A stretch of DNA of 64,000 nt, taken from Snodgrassella sp945267035 (GTDB lineage Bacteria; Pseudomonadota; Gammaproteobacteria; Burkholderiales; Neisseriaceae). Positions 47,626 through 56,705 of this stretch are shown piece after piece. The translations under genes were made by a program, and so were the position numbers. The notes under the pieces were generated by a model. The model did not search any database, was not told where the DNA came from, and was given only the letters and a program-made list of their open reading frames with translations. How positions within the stretch are numbered: the first letter of the stretch is position 1; each line of letters begins with the position of its first letter. Location: positions 1,116,001-1,180,000 of the forward strand of contig NZ_JAFNPF010000001.1 of NCBI RefSeq assembly GCF_026535915.1. Direction: 5' to 3'.

Positions 47626-48204
47626 ATGCGTAAAATATTACATCAACTAATACTACGTCTACGCCAAAAATTTAGAGGCACTCCCAAACACGACCTACAT
47701 AAACTCGCTTTTAACCGAGATTATAAAAAACTAGAAGAAGTACTGACTAAATGTTCAATAGAACAGATTAATGAACCGGAAAAAGGGATGAAATGGACGC
47801 CTATATTTATTCCTGTTTCAGATGGTTTAGTTGAATCAGTAAAACTGCTTATAAAATATGGGGCAAATGTCAATGCGTTAGATGTTTATGGCAGGCCCCC
47901 ACTTTATTACATCGGAGACCCTGGTATCGTACCGAGTGCAACAGCGGAAAACCGCTTACAGATTGCCAAACTATTGCTGGATAACGGGGCAGATATCAAT
48001 ATCACTGATACCTATGGAAACCAACCGTTAGGTTCTGTTGTTCATAATGCTGGTATAAAAGGCAAAGAAAAAGATGAGCTACTAATTGTTAAACTGTTTA
48101 TGGAACATGGTGCCGATCCTAACCACAAAAATAACTATGGCAGAAGCCCTTTGGATATTGCAACCAAACCTATGATAGAAATATTAGAAAGCCACAAAAA
48201 ATAA
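47626..48204 (+). CDS. Ankyrin-repeat protein
   Basis: A 192-residue soluble protein. After about 40 helical, basic residues it carries ankyrin repeats with clear signatures: VKLLIKYGANVNALD, AKLLLDNGADINITD and VKLFMEHGADPNHKN, ending with RSPLDIATKPMIEIL. Ankyrin repeats bind other proteins; in bacteria of this group small ankyrin proteins are often orphan immunity-type or effector-binding genes, but no toxin gene is adjacent here. A damaged tandem copy lies just upstream. No signal peptide, so it is probably cytoplasmic. Function unknown. Confidence 0.75.
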   Translation: MRKILHQLILRLRQKFRGTPKHDLHKLAFNRDYKKLEEVLTKCSIEQINEPEKGMKWTPIFIPVSDGLVESVKLLIKYGANVNALDVYGRPPLYYIGDPGIVPSATAENRLQIAKLLLDNGADINITDTYGNQPLGSVVHNAGIKGKEKDELLIVKLFMEHGADPNHKNNYGRSPLDIATKPMIEILESHKK

Positions 48205-48222
48205 ACAAAAGAGATGAAATGA

Positions 48223-48583
48223 TGGTGGAGGCGGGGGGAATCGAACCCCCGTCCGAAAGTCCTCTACAGAGCGATCTACATACTTAGTCTTGCCAACTTG
48301 AAATCTTATTTCCAAACCGCCGACAGACAGGCTGTTTGAAAACCAGTTGCCTTAAATCTTATTCAGTGCTAAGCAACACAACACTAAACCAGCCAATGTA
48401 AATGTCGTTGCGGTGAGTTACCTCACACGGCCCATCGGCCAACCGTTGCAACGTTTAGCCTTAAGCGGCTAAAGCGTAAGATTCGTCGTTTGCGACTATA
48501 TAAATTCAGGGTTTAACGGGTATCTGAGACCCCGGTATGCACGCATCTGCTTTGCAACCCCCGTCGAAACCAAGGTCGCCCCC
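48223..48583 (-). ncRNA. ssrA: Transfer-messenger RNA (tmRNA)
   Basis: A 361-base tmRNA. The 5' end GGGGGCG pairs with CGCCUCC before an encoded CCA (48223-48225 as TGG on the plus strand), and the T-arm reads GGTTCGATTCC. The tag frame (48461-48493 minus) begins GCAAACGACGAA and encodes ANDESYALAA followed by TAA; the resume Ala is encoded as the first GCA. With SmpB it rescues stalled ribosomes and marks the product for ClpXP/ClpAP. The ALAA end is the standard degron. One residue differs from the neisserial ANDETYALAA. Confidence 0.97.
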
Positions 48584-48597
48584 AGATGCAAGTTGTA

Positions 48598-48603
48598 ATT
48601 ATA
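48598..48603 (-). promoter_or_regulatory. Likely -10 element of ssrA
   Basis: TATAAT on the minus strand, 15-20 bases before the mature tmRNA 5' end. The true transcript start would be a few bases upstream and be trimmed by RNase P. The -35 is poor. Confidence 0.5.
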
Positions 48604-49255
48604 CTTTTTTTTTGGTTATATGCCTAGTAACAAAAATCAATTGAGTTTGCTCTCTTTGTTGTTAACCATGTCTGGTTAAATATTTCAGTACCAAACTTGC
48701 ATTGATCTAAATAGGTCATTAAGTTCCAACGCAATGGCATGCAAGTGACCTTTTAAAAATCAATCTAAAATAAATTAACAAGTTGTTCATACCTAAAAAT
48801 GCTCATTTTTTTTATATTAGCCTGTCTAAAATTCCAGATTACGTTTAGCCTGACTTCAAGCCATAAAAGAGGAAAGTGAAGTCCTATTCTGTGGTTAAAC
48901 ACATTAATTTCAAAGTGAACAAGACAAGACCTCAACCAATCAGATGCTGCAATGACTTTTGGTTAATGGCTAACTAAATAGTTTAAAGTCTCTTAGTTCC
49001 TGCAATTGATGAAGATTCATTATTAAACACGATTTTAAGTTGGTTGAGTTTATTTATGGATTTAAGACTAAGGGTTTAATCTTGATCGAGCTGGGAATAA
49101 TAGAATTGTGGTTGCAAAAAATTGTTTGAAACAAAGAATGACCACGCGCGATGCCTAAATGTCGGTTCACTGTAGCTAAGCTCTTGACCAAGAAGTATCG
49201 ATGTAGATGGCATTGATTTATAATGGCTCAGGCTCAATTCGATAAGAATGCTGTT
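48604..49255. other. Intergenic region
   Basis: About 650 bases with no recognisable gene. Stop codons are frequent in all frames. It holds the promoters of ssrA and of the DUF1841 gene. Confidence 0.5.
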
Positions 49256-49753
49256 ATGTACGATGTGAATACCCATGATGTGCGCTATTTTTTTGCTGAA
49301 GTATGGCGGCAGCGCCAGCAGCCACAGTTACTGAATGCATTACAACAAAAAGCGTTGCGAATTATTGCTGCACATACTGAATATGCGCCGTATTTAGAAA
49401 ATGTGGAGCAGTTTCTGAACCGAACCTGGCGACCAGAGGAGGGCGAAACCAACCCTTTTTTGCATTTGTCGTTACATTTATCAGTTCAAGAGCAAGTGGC
49501 GATTGATCAACCTGCAGGCATTGCGGCTATTCATCAACGTTTATGTGCACATTATGCCGGTGATTGGGTAAAAGCAGAACATGAGATGATTGAAGCATTG
49601 GCGGAAACACTCTGGCAGGCACAGCGCTATGGACAAGGGCTTGATGTGAACGCTTATATGACGCGCCTACGGAGTTTGGTGGGCTTGGGGCAGGAAGATA
49701 ACGCGCGTATTAATCCGCATGAAGTTGGGCAAATAACAGCTAATAAGGATTGA
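49256..49753 (+). CDS. DUF1841 family protein
   Basis: A 165-residue cytoplasmic helical protein. The opening MYDVNTHDVRYFFAEVW and later NPFLHLSLHLSVQEQVAIDQP and HYAGDWVKAEHEMIEALAETLW are characteristic of the DUF1841 family, found mainly in beta- and gammaproteobacteria; the function is unknown. The frame opens at 49223, but the family begins at the ATG at 49256, so that is preferred. Followed by a DUF441 gene after 115 bp. Confidence 0.8.
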   Translation: MYDVNTHDVRYFFAEVWRQRQQPQLLNALQQKALRIIAAHTEYAPYLENVEQFLNRTWRPEEGETNPFLHLSLHLSVQEQVAIDQPAGIAAIHQRLCAHYAGDWVKAEHEMIEALAETLWQAQRYGQGLDVNAYMTRLRSLVGLGQEDNARINPHEVGQITANKD

Positions 49754-49868
49754 ATTTACTCCAGTGCAGTTTATGATTTAATGTAGTAATTGATTAAGTT
49801 GTCTGGTTGGCTACTTGGCAGAGTGGGCAATTGTATATAGTGTTAATGATTGATAAGCGAGGATGAAC

Positions 49869-50318
49869 ATGTCTTTTTGGGCAGGTCATGCAAATGCAAT
49901 GTTGTTATTGGTGTTTGTTGCATTGGGTATTATTGGCAATAACCCTTCAATAACGATTTCAGCTCTGATTATTTTACTGGTGCAGCAAACTCCATTGTTT
50001 AAATTTGCGCCATTGCTGGAAAAATACGGTTTGCAGCTGGGAATTATGCTGCTGATGATTGGGGTTTTAGCGCCATTAATTACAGGGAAAGTACCGGCGG
50101 CCCAAATCGCTGCATTGTTTACCAGTTGGAAAACTGTGGCAGCGATTTTGGTTGGCGCGGTGGTGGCGTGGTTAGGTGGACGTGGCATTCAGTTGATGCA
50201 GGTGAATCCACCCATTGTCACGGGATTGATGATCGGGACGATTATTGGGGTTGCTTTTTGGCGCGGAGTGCCGGTTGGTCCATTGATCGCAGCCGGTATG
50301 TTGTCATTGTTTCTATAG
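49869..50318 (+). CDS. DUF441 (UPF0756) membrane protein, YeaL-like
   Basis: A 149-residue inner-membrane protein with four to five helices. It shows the family's Gly-rich, short-loop pattern: LVFVALGIIGNNPSITISA, PLLEKYGLQLGIMLL, VAWLGGRGI and TGLMIGTIIGVAFWRGVPVGPLIAAG. Homologues (E. coli YeaL, Bacillus YtwI) have no established function. GAGG (49859-49862) is six bases before the second ATG at 49869, so the first ATG (49863) is less likely. Confidence 0.85.
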   Translation: MSFWAGHANAMLLLVFVALGIIGNNPSITISALIILLVQQTPLFKFAPLLEKYGLQLGIMLLMIGVLAPLITGKVPAAQIAALFTSWKTVAAILVGAVVAWLGGRGIQLMQVNPPIVTGLMIGTIIGVAFWRGVPVGPLIAAGMLSLFL

Positions 50319-50334
50319 TGAATGATCATGGTAC

Positions 50335-50363
50335 TTGCCATAAGCGGCTGCTATGGCTATAAT
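50335..50363 (+). promoter_or_regulatory. Promoter of tRNA-Ser
   Basis: TTGCCA (50335-50340), 17-base spacer, TATAAT (50358-50363), then GCGCGC. This near-consensus sigma-70 promoter lies 18 bases before the tRNA, with a GC-rich discriminator typical of stable RNA genes. Confidence 0.8.
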
Positions 50364-50381
50364 GCGCGCTTCCATGCTCAC

Positions 50382-50472
50382 GGAGAGGTGGATGAGTGGT
50401 TGAAGTCGCACGCCTGGAAAGCGTGTATACGTTAATAGCGTATCGAGGGTTCGAATCCCTTCCTCTCCGCCA
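50382..50472 (+). tRNA. tRNA-Ser (anticodon GGA)
   Basis: A 91-base class II tRNA. Acceptor GGAGAGG (50382-50388) pairs with CCTCTCC (50462-50468); discriminator G and encoded CCA follow. The anticodon stem is CGCCT-GGAAA-GCG with anticodon GGA, reading UCC and UCU. A long variable arm (ATACG..CGTAT) and the T-arm GGTTCGAATCC are present. Such tRNA 3' ends are frequent integration sites; foreign-looking DNA follows directly. Confidence 0.97.
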
Positions 50473-51439
50473 CGTCACTCGAACGTTCTTGACGAATATA
50501 TCTTTATTACAAGATTAATTTCTAATCTATTAAGCATAAAGTTTTATTAAATCAGACTTGCGTATTCCTATACTCAATAAAATACTTATATGTATTGAAA
50601 TCTGCTGCGAGCAGGTGGGCAGATTAAACCATCTATTTTTTGATACATGTACCGCTTACCTTGTTACGCTGTATTAAGATTTTGTGCGCCATTTTTCGAT
50701 GCGGTCAATTCAAGGCTTGCATTAGTTTATGATTATTGTTACTAAGTCAAATATGGGACTTGAATAGCCCTGTCTGTCAATGCATGAAAAACCTTACCAA
50801 GAGCTTTAAGACCTCAGTTCATTGCTCGTCCTTGCGAGTTGCTGATGCACTTGGCCGGAGCTAAAAATGGTTTTATGTGTTCGAGATGCATAAACCAAAC
50901 ATTATTTTAGATATGTTAGCAATTGATCCAGCTTTGAGCGATTCTATATATGATCAAGATTAAATATGTTATTTGCATTAATAAATGGCAAAAGTTAGTT
51001 TGTCTTTATATTTGCATTTTAAAGATTTAAGTTCCGTTCAAACATCTACATTATTCCGAAAGCAGCATTTAGCTTCTTGGAAGAATGGGACTGATTGAGT
51101 CAAGAATCAAAGTAGTAACAGAGTAATAGTGCATTAAATAGACAGTTTTTTCGTTAGTATATACATCTGACTTAACTGATGATTAATGGATTTTTGCCAG
51201 TTGTTATCTTAATGTCTAAATCAGGTATTCCAAAAATTGAGAGTTATTAGCAAAGCTAAAATACTGAGCAAAATTTAGACCAAGGAATATCTTGATATTT
51301 GGATCAATATCACCATATCTTTACTTAAATATATTAACATTAACAATCAATCCAGCAGATTATAATAAATCATCCGGTTGATTACATTAGATAAATTTTA
51401 GCAGAAAAAATTTCATATACCGTTGAATTCTATGTATTT
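50473..51439. other. Gene-free region between tRNA-Ser and the STAND gene
   Basis: About 970 bases without a credible ORF. I looked for a repeat of the tRNA-Ser 3' end or an integrase fragment and saw none. AT-rich and full of stops in all frames. Confidence 0.45.
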
Positions 51440-51462
51440 AACTATTTACTGTGTAAATAGTT
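51440..51462. promoter_or_regulatory. Perfect palindrome upstream of the STAND gene
   Basis: AACTATTTAC (51440-51449), three bases TGT, and the exact complement GTAAATAGTT (51453-51462), ending 39 bases before the ATG. It may be an operator for a repressor or a hairpin in the 5' leader. Confidence 0.5.
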
Positions 51463-51501
51463 GGTGTCATAAAAATAATGAATATTAGAGATGATTAATT
51501 G

Positions 51502-54500
51502 ATGAATTTCTTTGAACTCAAGCCTTCGGATATTTCAAACCTAAATGATGCTGACCTAAGAGAAATGGTTGCCAGGCTTTGTGAAGCTGAACTACATGAC
51601 CAAAAAATACAGCGTTCTTGTATTTTATGGGGTGGGGCGCAAGAAGCTGCTGATGGAGGACTGGATATTCGCGTAAAAAGCGAAATTCCCTTATTAAACC
51701 CCGGCTTTGTGCCACGTAAAAATACTGGTTTTCAAATAAAAAAAAGCAGTATGGGCAAAGCAGCTTGCAGAGAAGAAATGCTTATGAGGGGAGAAGTAAA
51801 GGAGGTGATACGCAGTTTAATCGAGCAACAAGGGGCTTATATCATTGTTAGTGGCAAAGATGATTGCTCGGATAAAATGCTAACTGATCGTATTAAGGGT
51901 ATGCAGTCTGCTATTGAAAATATAACTAGCAAGGAGCAGATTTTTCTTGACTTCTATGGTAGGGATCGACTGAGTGCTTGGCTAAGACAATATCCTAGCG
52001 TTTCCTTATGGGTTCGTTCGAAATTAGGTGGACAATCTGTATCTGGATGGTTTCCTTATCAGAGATGGGCTGGAACGCCTAAGGAAATGGATGATGAATT
52101 TTTGATGGATGAACATCTATGTGTCACTGACTTAAATTCTCGGCATAAAAAACCTATGTCCATAGCCAGTGGTATTAATTTAGTGCGTGAAAAGCTAGGT
52201 AAATCTGGTGCGGTGATAAGACTAATTGGGCTTTCAGGAGTTGGAAAAACGCGATTTGCCCAAGCACTTTTTGAAGAAAATGTCGGTGAAAATCCACTAC
52301 CCAAAACCAACGTAATCTATGCTGATCTTGGTAATGAACCTACGCCATCAGTTTTGAATCTGGTTACTTACCTAAAAACAAATGATTGTACATGTTATGT
52401 TGTATTAGATAACTGCCCGCCAGAGATCCATAGGACAATACAAAAGGAAGTATCTCATCGAGCAAAATTAAGCCTTCTTACGATTGAATATGATATTTCA
52501 GATGACCAACCTGAGGAAACAGAAGTAATAAATATCGAGCCCTCAAGTATAAGAATTATTAGTAAACTCGTTCTGAAACGATTTCCATTTCTTGGGCGTG
52601 TAAACGCAGACAAGGTTGCCGAGTTCTCTGGCGGCAATGCCCGTTTAGCTATTGTATTGGCTAGTCGAGTAGAGGCAGATGAAACTTTAACCAATTTTTC
52701 CGATGAAGAATTGTTCCGAAGAATATTCAATCAACGAAAAGGCAAATCTGATGGTTTGCTGGAGAGTGCTGAAATTTTATCATTAGTCTATTCATTTAAT
52801 ATATCTTCGAATGAGTATAATGATGAACTTAGCGTTCTTTCTCAAATTGGAGGGTCAGATCGCAAAAAGCTATATCGTGATCGTGCTGAACTGTTTCGGC
52901 GGCAGCTGGTTCAACAACGCGGAGAGTGGCTAGCGATATTACCACATGCTTTAGCTAATCGACTGGCACGTCGAGCTCTTCAAAACATTCATCCAGATCA
53001 GATTAATGCGGAGTTGTTAAAAGCAAATAACAGGCGACTCTTTAAATCATGTGCTCATCGTTTAGGATATTTACACGATTTTGAGCCTGCTCAAACCCTT
53101 GCCAGTTCTTGGCTGAAAAATTACGAACCATTTCATGATATTACACAATGCAATGCAGAAGAATTAACTATCCTAGAATATATTGCCCCAATATTCCCAA
53201 ATAAGGTATTATCCCTTATAGAAAATGCCTCAATAAGTTTAGACTTTTACTTAAGAAATCACCATCATTTAAAAATTATTGTACGCTTACTTCGCAAACT
53301 TGCATATGAAGATCAGTATTTTAATCGTGCGGCTGAATTGATTTTATTTTTTGCAAAATCAGAAATAAAAGAGGGAACAAACCTTGGGATAGTTTCCTCT
53401 TTGGCGGGGCTATTCTCTTTATTTATTTCAGGTACACAGGCTAAACCAATTCAAAGATTTTCCTTTGTTGAAAAAATATTAGATTGTGATGGTGTGTGGC
53501 AACGTGAGATTGCAGAGGCTATTTTTCATTCTGCATTTGAGACAGTTCATTGGACTTCATCTGAACAATTTGATTTTGGTGCTCGTCAGAGGGATTTTGG
53601 GTGGCAGCCAGAAACTGTTCAAGAGCAATTAGATTGGTATGCCGGTTTTATTAAGCTATTGATACCATTCTTTGACTCAAACGATGAATCTAAAATTAGT
53701 TGGGCAGAAGGCATACTGGCGAAGAATTTTGAGCAACTCTGGCAATATGCTGGTTGCTATGATGTTCTCGAGGATATTGTGAAAAGACATGGCGTTGCTG
53801 GTAAGTGGCCTGGTGTTTGGAAGGCTATAAAAGAAACCATTCATAATCCTGAAAACAAGCCAAGTCCTGAAATATTAAGTAGGCTAAAAGAATTAGAGAG
53901 TTTAGCTGCACCAACTGATCTATATTCCGAGATTGAATACTACGCACTTACTAATACATCGGATCACATTGAGCTTTGGTGCGAGAATAAGGAAAATAAA
54001 TTAGAAGAACTTTATCAGAAAATAGAAAAATTAGGGGAGCTTACGGTAGCAAAATCAGAATATCTGAAACGCTTAGCACCTAAACTGTGGCTGACCCCAA
54101 GTAACGCCCTTATTATGTTTGGTAAGGGATTAGCGAAAGGTTCATTAGACCAAACTTCAACCTTTGAAACACTTATCTATTTAATGCAGCAGCAAAAGTT
54201 GGCAGAAGTTCAATCTACAGTTTTTCAAGGCTTTATTACAGGCGTTTATGAAACTAATCCTCTTTTATCGCGCAAACTTCAATTGTCAATATTAGATGTT
54301 CCAGAACTAAAACCACATTTTATCAAAATTTTGCTGACCACACCTAAAGCGTCTTGGAAAACAGACAAACTTATTGAATTAACAAGAATGGAAGAATTAG
54401 AAATATCAAGTTTTAGGGACATGCAATTTTATTTAGAAAATTATTTTGAAGAAAATGAATTATCAAAATTGCTGCTTGCTATAAATGATTTAAAAGATGG

Positions 54501-55347
54501 AATATATGTAGCCTCTAGGTTATTGTATTTACGATTATTAGCAAAAACTGCAAGCAAAAAATTATATGCTATTGGAAAACATATTATTGTAAAACTGCTT
54601 TCATTGCCACGAGATGAAGAACACATTCAAAAGATTGGGAGTAGAGAAATAAAATTTTTAATAAATAACTGTTTGCCTAAATCGGCAACAGAGAATGAAG
54701 TACGTAATATCATCGACCTGCTGTGTAAAAATGTTGAAAAAAGTGTTGAAACAGTAAGCCTTACTTTCAGTTATTTTGAAAAAAAATTTATAAACTATTT
54801 AATGGGGCATTATGCAGAATACGTTTTAGACCGCATATTCTTGATTAGCGAAAGTAGTGAGAAGCTTGTAGACTGTCTTTTTGTTCAAGATAAAACATTT
54901 GAAGAAGTTTCACCGATAAATTTATTATCTATTGAGCGCGTATTAAATTGGTGTAATGGAGATCAAAATAGAATTCAAAGAGTGGCAAGCTTGGTATCAC
55001 CTTACATATGCTTAGATAAAAAATCTCGACTGCCAGAAAAGTCAAAAGAAGTAACTCTTAGTCCTCATATTAAAGCACTTTTTGATGTGGCTGAAGATAA
55101 AACTGCTATGGTAGAGACTATATTCGATAATACTATACTCAATAAGACTATAATGAAAGGCTGGATAGGGTCGCTAGCAAATATTTTAGAAGAAAGATTT
55201 CAGGCATTTGCTGAGTTATTAAATCATCCTTCTTTTGAGGTGCAAAAAATTACGAGGGATAAGCTTATTGAGTTAAATAAGAAAATAGATGATCAAAGAG
55301 AGCTTGAGGCAAAAGAGAATAGTCAACGAGAGCAAAAGTTTGAGTAA
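51502..55347 (+). CDS. Putative anti-phage STAND NTPase with N-terminal PD-(D/E)XK-like domain
   Basis: A 1281-residue protein in three parts. (1) Residues about 1-180: Glu30, then DGGLDIRV with Asp55 and GFQIKKS with Gln78-x-Lys80, the D..(E/Q)xK pattern of Mrr/Cap4-like nuclease domains. (2) About 220-520: a P-loop NTPase with Walker A GLSGVGKT (243-250) and Walker B YVVLDNC (299-305), followed by a winged-helix-like part with AILPHALANRLARRAL; this is the STAND pattern. (3) About 520-1281: a long all-helical region without known motif, a likely sensor. No signal peptide or membrane helix. Architecture matches Avs-type immune proteins that bind a phage protein, oligomerise and activate a nuclease. 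The start is ATG 51502; TTG 51499 is less likely. Single gene, lower G+C than its neighbours. Function is inferred from architecture only. Confidence 0.7.
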   Translation: MNFFELKPSDISNLNDADLREMVARLCEAELHDQKIQRSCILWGGAQEAADGGLDIRVKSEIPLLNPGFVPRKNTGFQIKKSSMGKAACREEMLMRGEVKEVIRSLIEQQGAYIIVSGKDDCSDKMLTDRIKGMQSAIENITSKEQIFLDFYGRDRLSAWLRQYPSVSLWVRSKLGGQSVSGWFPYQRWAGTPKEMDDEFLMDEHLCVTDLNSRHKKPMSIASGINLVREKLGKSGAVIRLIGLSGVGKTRFAQALFEENVGENPLPKTNVIYADLGNEPTPSVLNLVTYLKTNDCTCYVVLDNCPPEIHRTIQKEVSHRAKLSLLTIEYDISDDQPEETEVINIEPSSIRIISKLVLKRFPFLGRVNADKVAEFSGGNARLAIVLASRVEADETLTNFSDEELFRRIFNQRKGKSDGLLESAEILSLVYSFNISSNEYNDELSVLSQIGGSDRKKLYRDRAELFRRQLVQQRGEWLAILPHALANRLARRALQNIHPDQINAELLKANNRRLFKSCAHRLGYLHDFEPAQTLASSWLKNYEPFHDITQCNAEELTILEYIAPIFPNKVLSLIENASISLDFYLRNHHHLKIIVRLLRKLAYEDQYFNRAAELILFFAKSEIKEGTNLGIVSSLAGLFSLFISGTQAKPIQRFSFVEKILDCDGVWQREIAEAIFHSAFETVHWTSSEQFDFGARQRDFGWQPETVQEQLDWYAGFIKLLIPFFDSNDESKISWAEGILAKNFEQLWQYAGCYDVLEDIVKRHGVAGKWPGVWKAIKETIHNPENKPSPEILSRLKELESLAAPTDLYSEIEYYALTNTSDHIELWCENKENKLEELYQKIEKLGELTVAKSEYLKRLAPKLWLTPSNALIMFGKGLAKGSLDQTSTFETLIYLMQQQKLAEVQSTVFQGFITGVYETNPLLSRKLQLSILDVPELKPHFIKILLTTPKASWKTDKLIELTRMEELEISSFRDMQFYLENYFEENELSKLLLAINDLKDGIYVASRLLYLRLLAKTASKKLYAIGKHIIVKLLSLPRDEEHIQKIGSREIKFLINNCLPKSATENEVRNIIDLLCKNVEKSVETVSLTFSYFEKKFINYLMGHYAEYVLDRIFLISESSEKLVDCLFVQDKTFEEVSPINLLSIERVLNWCNGDQNRIQRVASLVSPYICLDKKSRLPEKSKEVTLSPHIKALFDVAEDKTAMVETIFDNTILNKTIMKGWIGSLANILEERFQAFAELLNHPSFEVQKITRDKLIELNKKIDDQRELEAKENSQREQKFE

Positions 55348-55947
55348 TCGTATTTGAAATTTTTTATTCAGACCATCGTTTTATGTTTACTGTTTGATTA
55401 TAACGCTAGCCAAATTAATTTATCTAAAGTGCCATGCATGTAATCAAAAGTTAGACTAGCGTAATGATGGTATTGTATTTTGCCAATATTGTATTCATGG
55501 CTTAGCTACAATCTCTTAACACTGAGGCAGTTCTGTCGGTGGAAGTTTGCTAATAAGCTTTTCAAATAACCTATTTGCTCTCAGGTGATTTGCTAGGCGG
55601 TTAATTTATTCAAAAATATCATAAAAATCCTCATATTAGCAGTTTAAAATCGTAGTCAAAAAAATTTGGTATGATAATTGGTTTCTATCTATTACCTTCA
55701 AGCTTCAGGGCGAATCTTATCTTTCTGATGTGTTGCTATGATCATGTTTATTTAAAACTTTAAGATGAACCTCGCTTAGAAGAAATCTTAATTATGTTGC
55801 ATGGTCTGAAAGCTATATGCTTGTTTCAGTCATCTGAATATTGGCTAGCGATGTTTGCGCTGGTTAAATAACGCAGGAATAAAGTCCAGAGCTGAGTAAA
55901 AAAAATATTTTGGAAAAACAGGTTATTAAGATAATTTAAATCTAAAA
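55348..55947. other. Gene-free region between the STAND gene and the exporter operon
   Basis: About 600 AT-rich bases without recognisable gene, terminator or repeat. Confidence 0.5.
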
Positions 55948-55986
55948 TTTAATTAAACGCTTGATTTAATCAATCGTTTAATTAAA
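55948..55986. promoter_or_regulatory. 39-bp palindromic operator of the cecR-like regulator
   Basis: Arms 55948-55966 and 55968-55986 are reverse complements around a central T with a single mismatched pair (C55960 against T55974). The inner core is TTGATT-T-AATCAA and the outer arm TTAAACG/CGTTTAA. It ends 32 bases before the regulator start, where a TetR-family autorepressor would bind, and probably contains or overlaps the operon promoter. Confidence 0.75.
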
Positions 55987-56018
55987 ATAGCAGGCATGAT
56001 TTAAGCAAAGGTTTTGGC

Positions 56019-56693
56019 ATGAATGATAAATATAAGGATGTTGAACGTGGAGATGCCACTCGCAAGGCATTGATTGATGCGGCAATAAAGGTGTTTGCTC
56101 GAGATGGCTTTCATGCGGCTAGTACACGGGAGCTTGCTAATGCAGCCAATGTGAATTTGGCGCTGATTAACTACTATTTTAAAGGAAAACAAGGGCTGTA
56201 TTTAGCGGCTTTTGAGGAAATTACCACCCAGATAAAAAGTGAAATAGTTCCGGTAGAAGACAAGATTCGCCTCTGTCTAGAAAGACATGATTGGTCGACT
56301 TTGGATATGGATGGAAGGAAGGAAATTCTTTTGCCGTTGTTACTGGAGATGGCAAATGTATTTTTGCAACTACTGACCAGTGATAAAACCAAAGAGTGGG
56401 CGCAATTGATTATGCGTGAACAGCAGGAGCCTACAGCTGCTTTTGAATATGTGTTTTCAACCTTTATCAGACCGATGCTGACGCAAATTATTAGTTTGAT
56501 AAAAGTTTTGCGTAATACTGATGAAGATGAGGCTGCAATGATCACGTTCAGTGTTTTTGGGTTGCTCGTTGTCTGGCGAGTGGTCCGTACGGGTATTCTG
56601 AGACGAATGAACTGGACAACAATTGGTGAGGAAGAATTGCAGAAAATATTGCCAGTTGTGCATCGCAACATTATTGCGTTGGTCTTTGCCTGA
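56019..56693 (+). CDS. cecR: TetR/AcrR-family regulator, CecR (YbiH)-like
   Basis: A 224-residue regulator (E. coli CecR 223). The N-terminal TetR helix-turn-helix is AAIKVFARDGFHAAST, RELANAANVNLALINYYFKGKQGLY; the C-terminal ligand and dimer domain is the CecR type (DUF1956-like). It heads an operon in the order of E. coli cecR-ybhGFSR, and a long palindrome lies just upstream, so autoregulation of the whole exporter is expected. In E. coli CecR affects sensitivity to cefoperazone and chloramphenicol. The inducer here is unknown. Confidence 0.85.
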   Translation: MNDKYKDVERGDATRKALIDAAIKVFARDGFHAASTRELANAANVNLALINYYFKGKQGLYLAAFEEITTQIKSEIVPVEDKIRLCLERHDWSTLDMDGRKEILLPLLLEMANVFLQLLTSDKTKEWAQLIMREQQEPTAAFEYVFSTFIRPMLTQIISLIKVLRNTDEDEAAMITFSVFGLLVVWRVVRTGILRRMNWTTIGEEELQKILPVVHRNIIALVFA

Positions 56694-56705
56694 GGGAGAA
56701 TGAGC

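Noticed and set aside
50473..55947. Search for an att repeat of the tRNA-Ser 3' end around the STAND gene
   Set aside because: No second copy of the tRNA end and no integrase were found, so a classical tRNA-integrated island is not supported.
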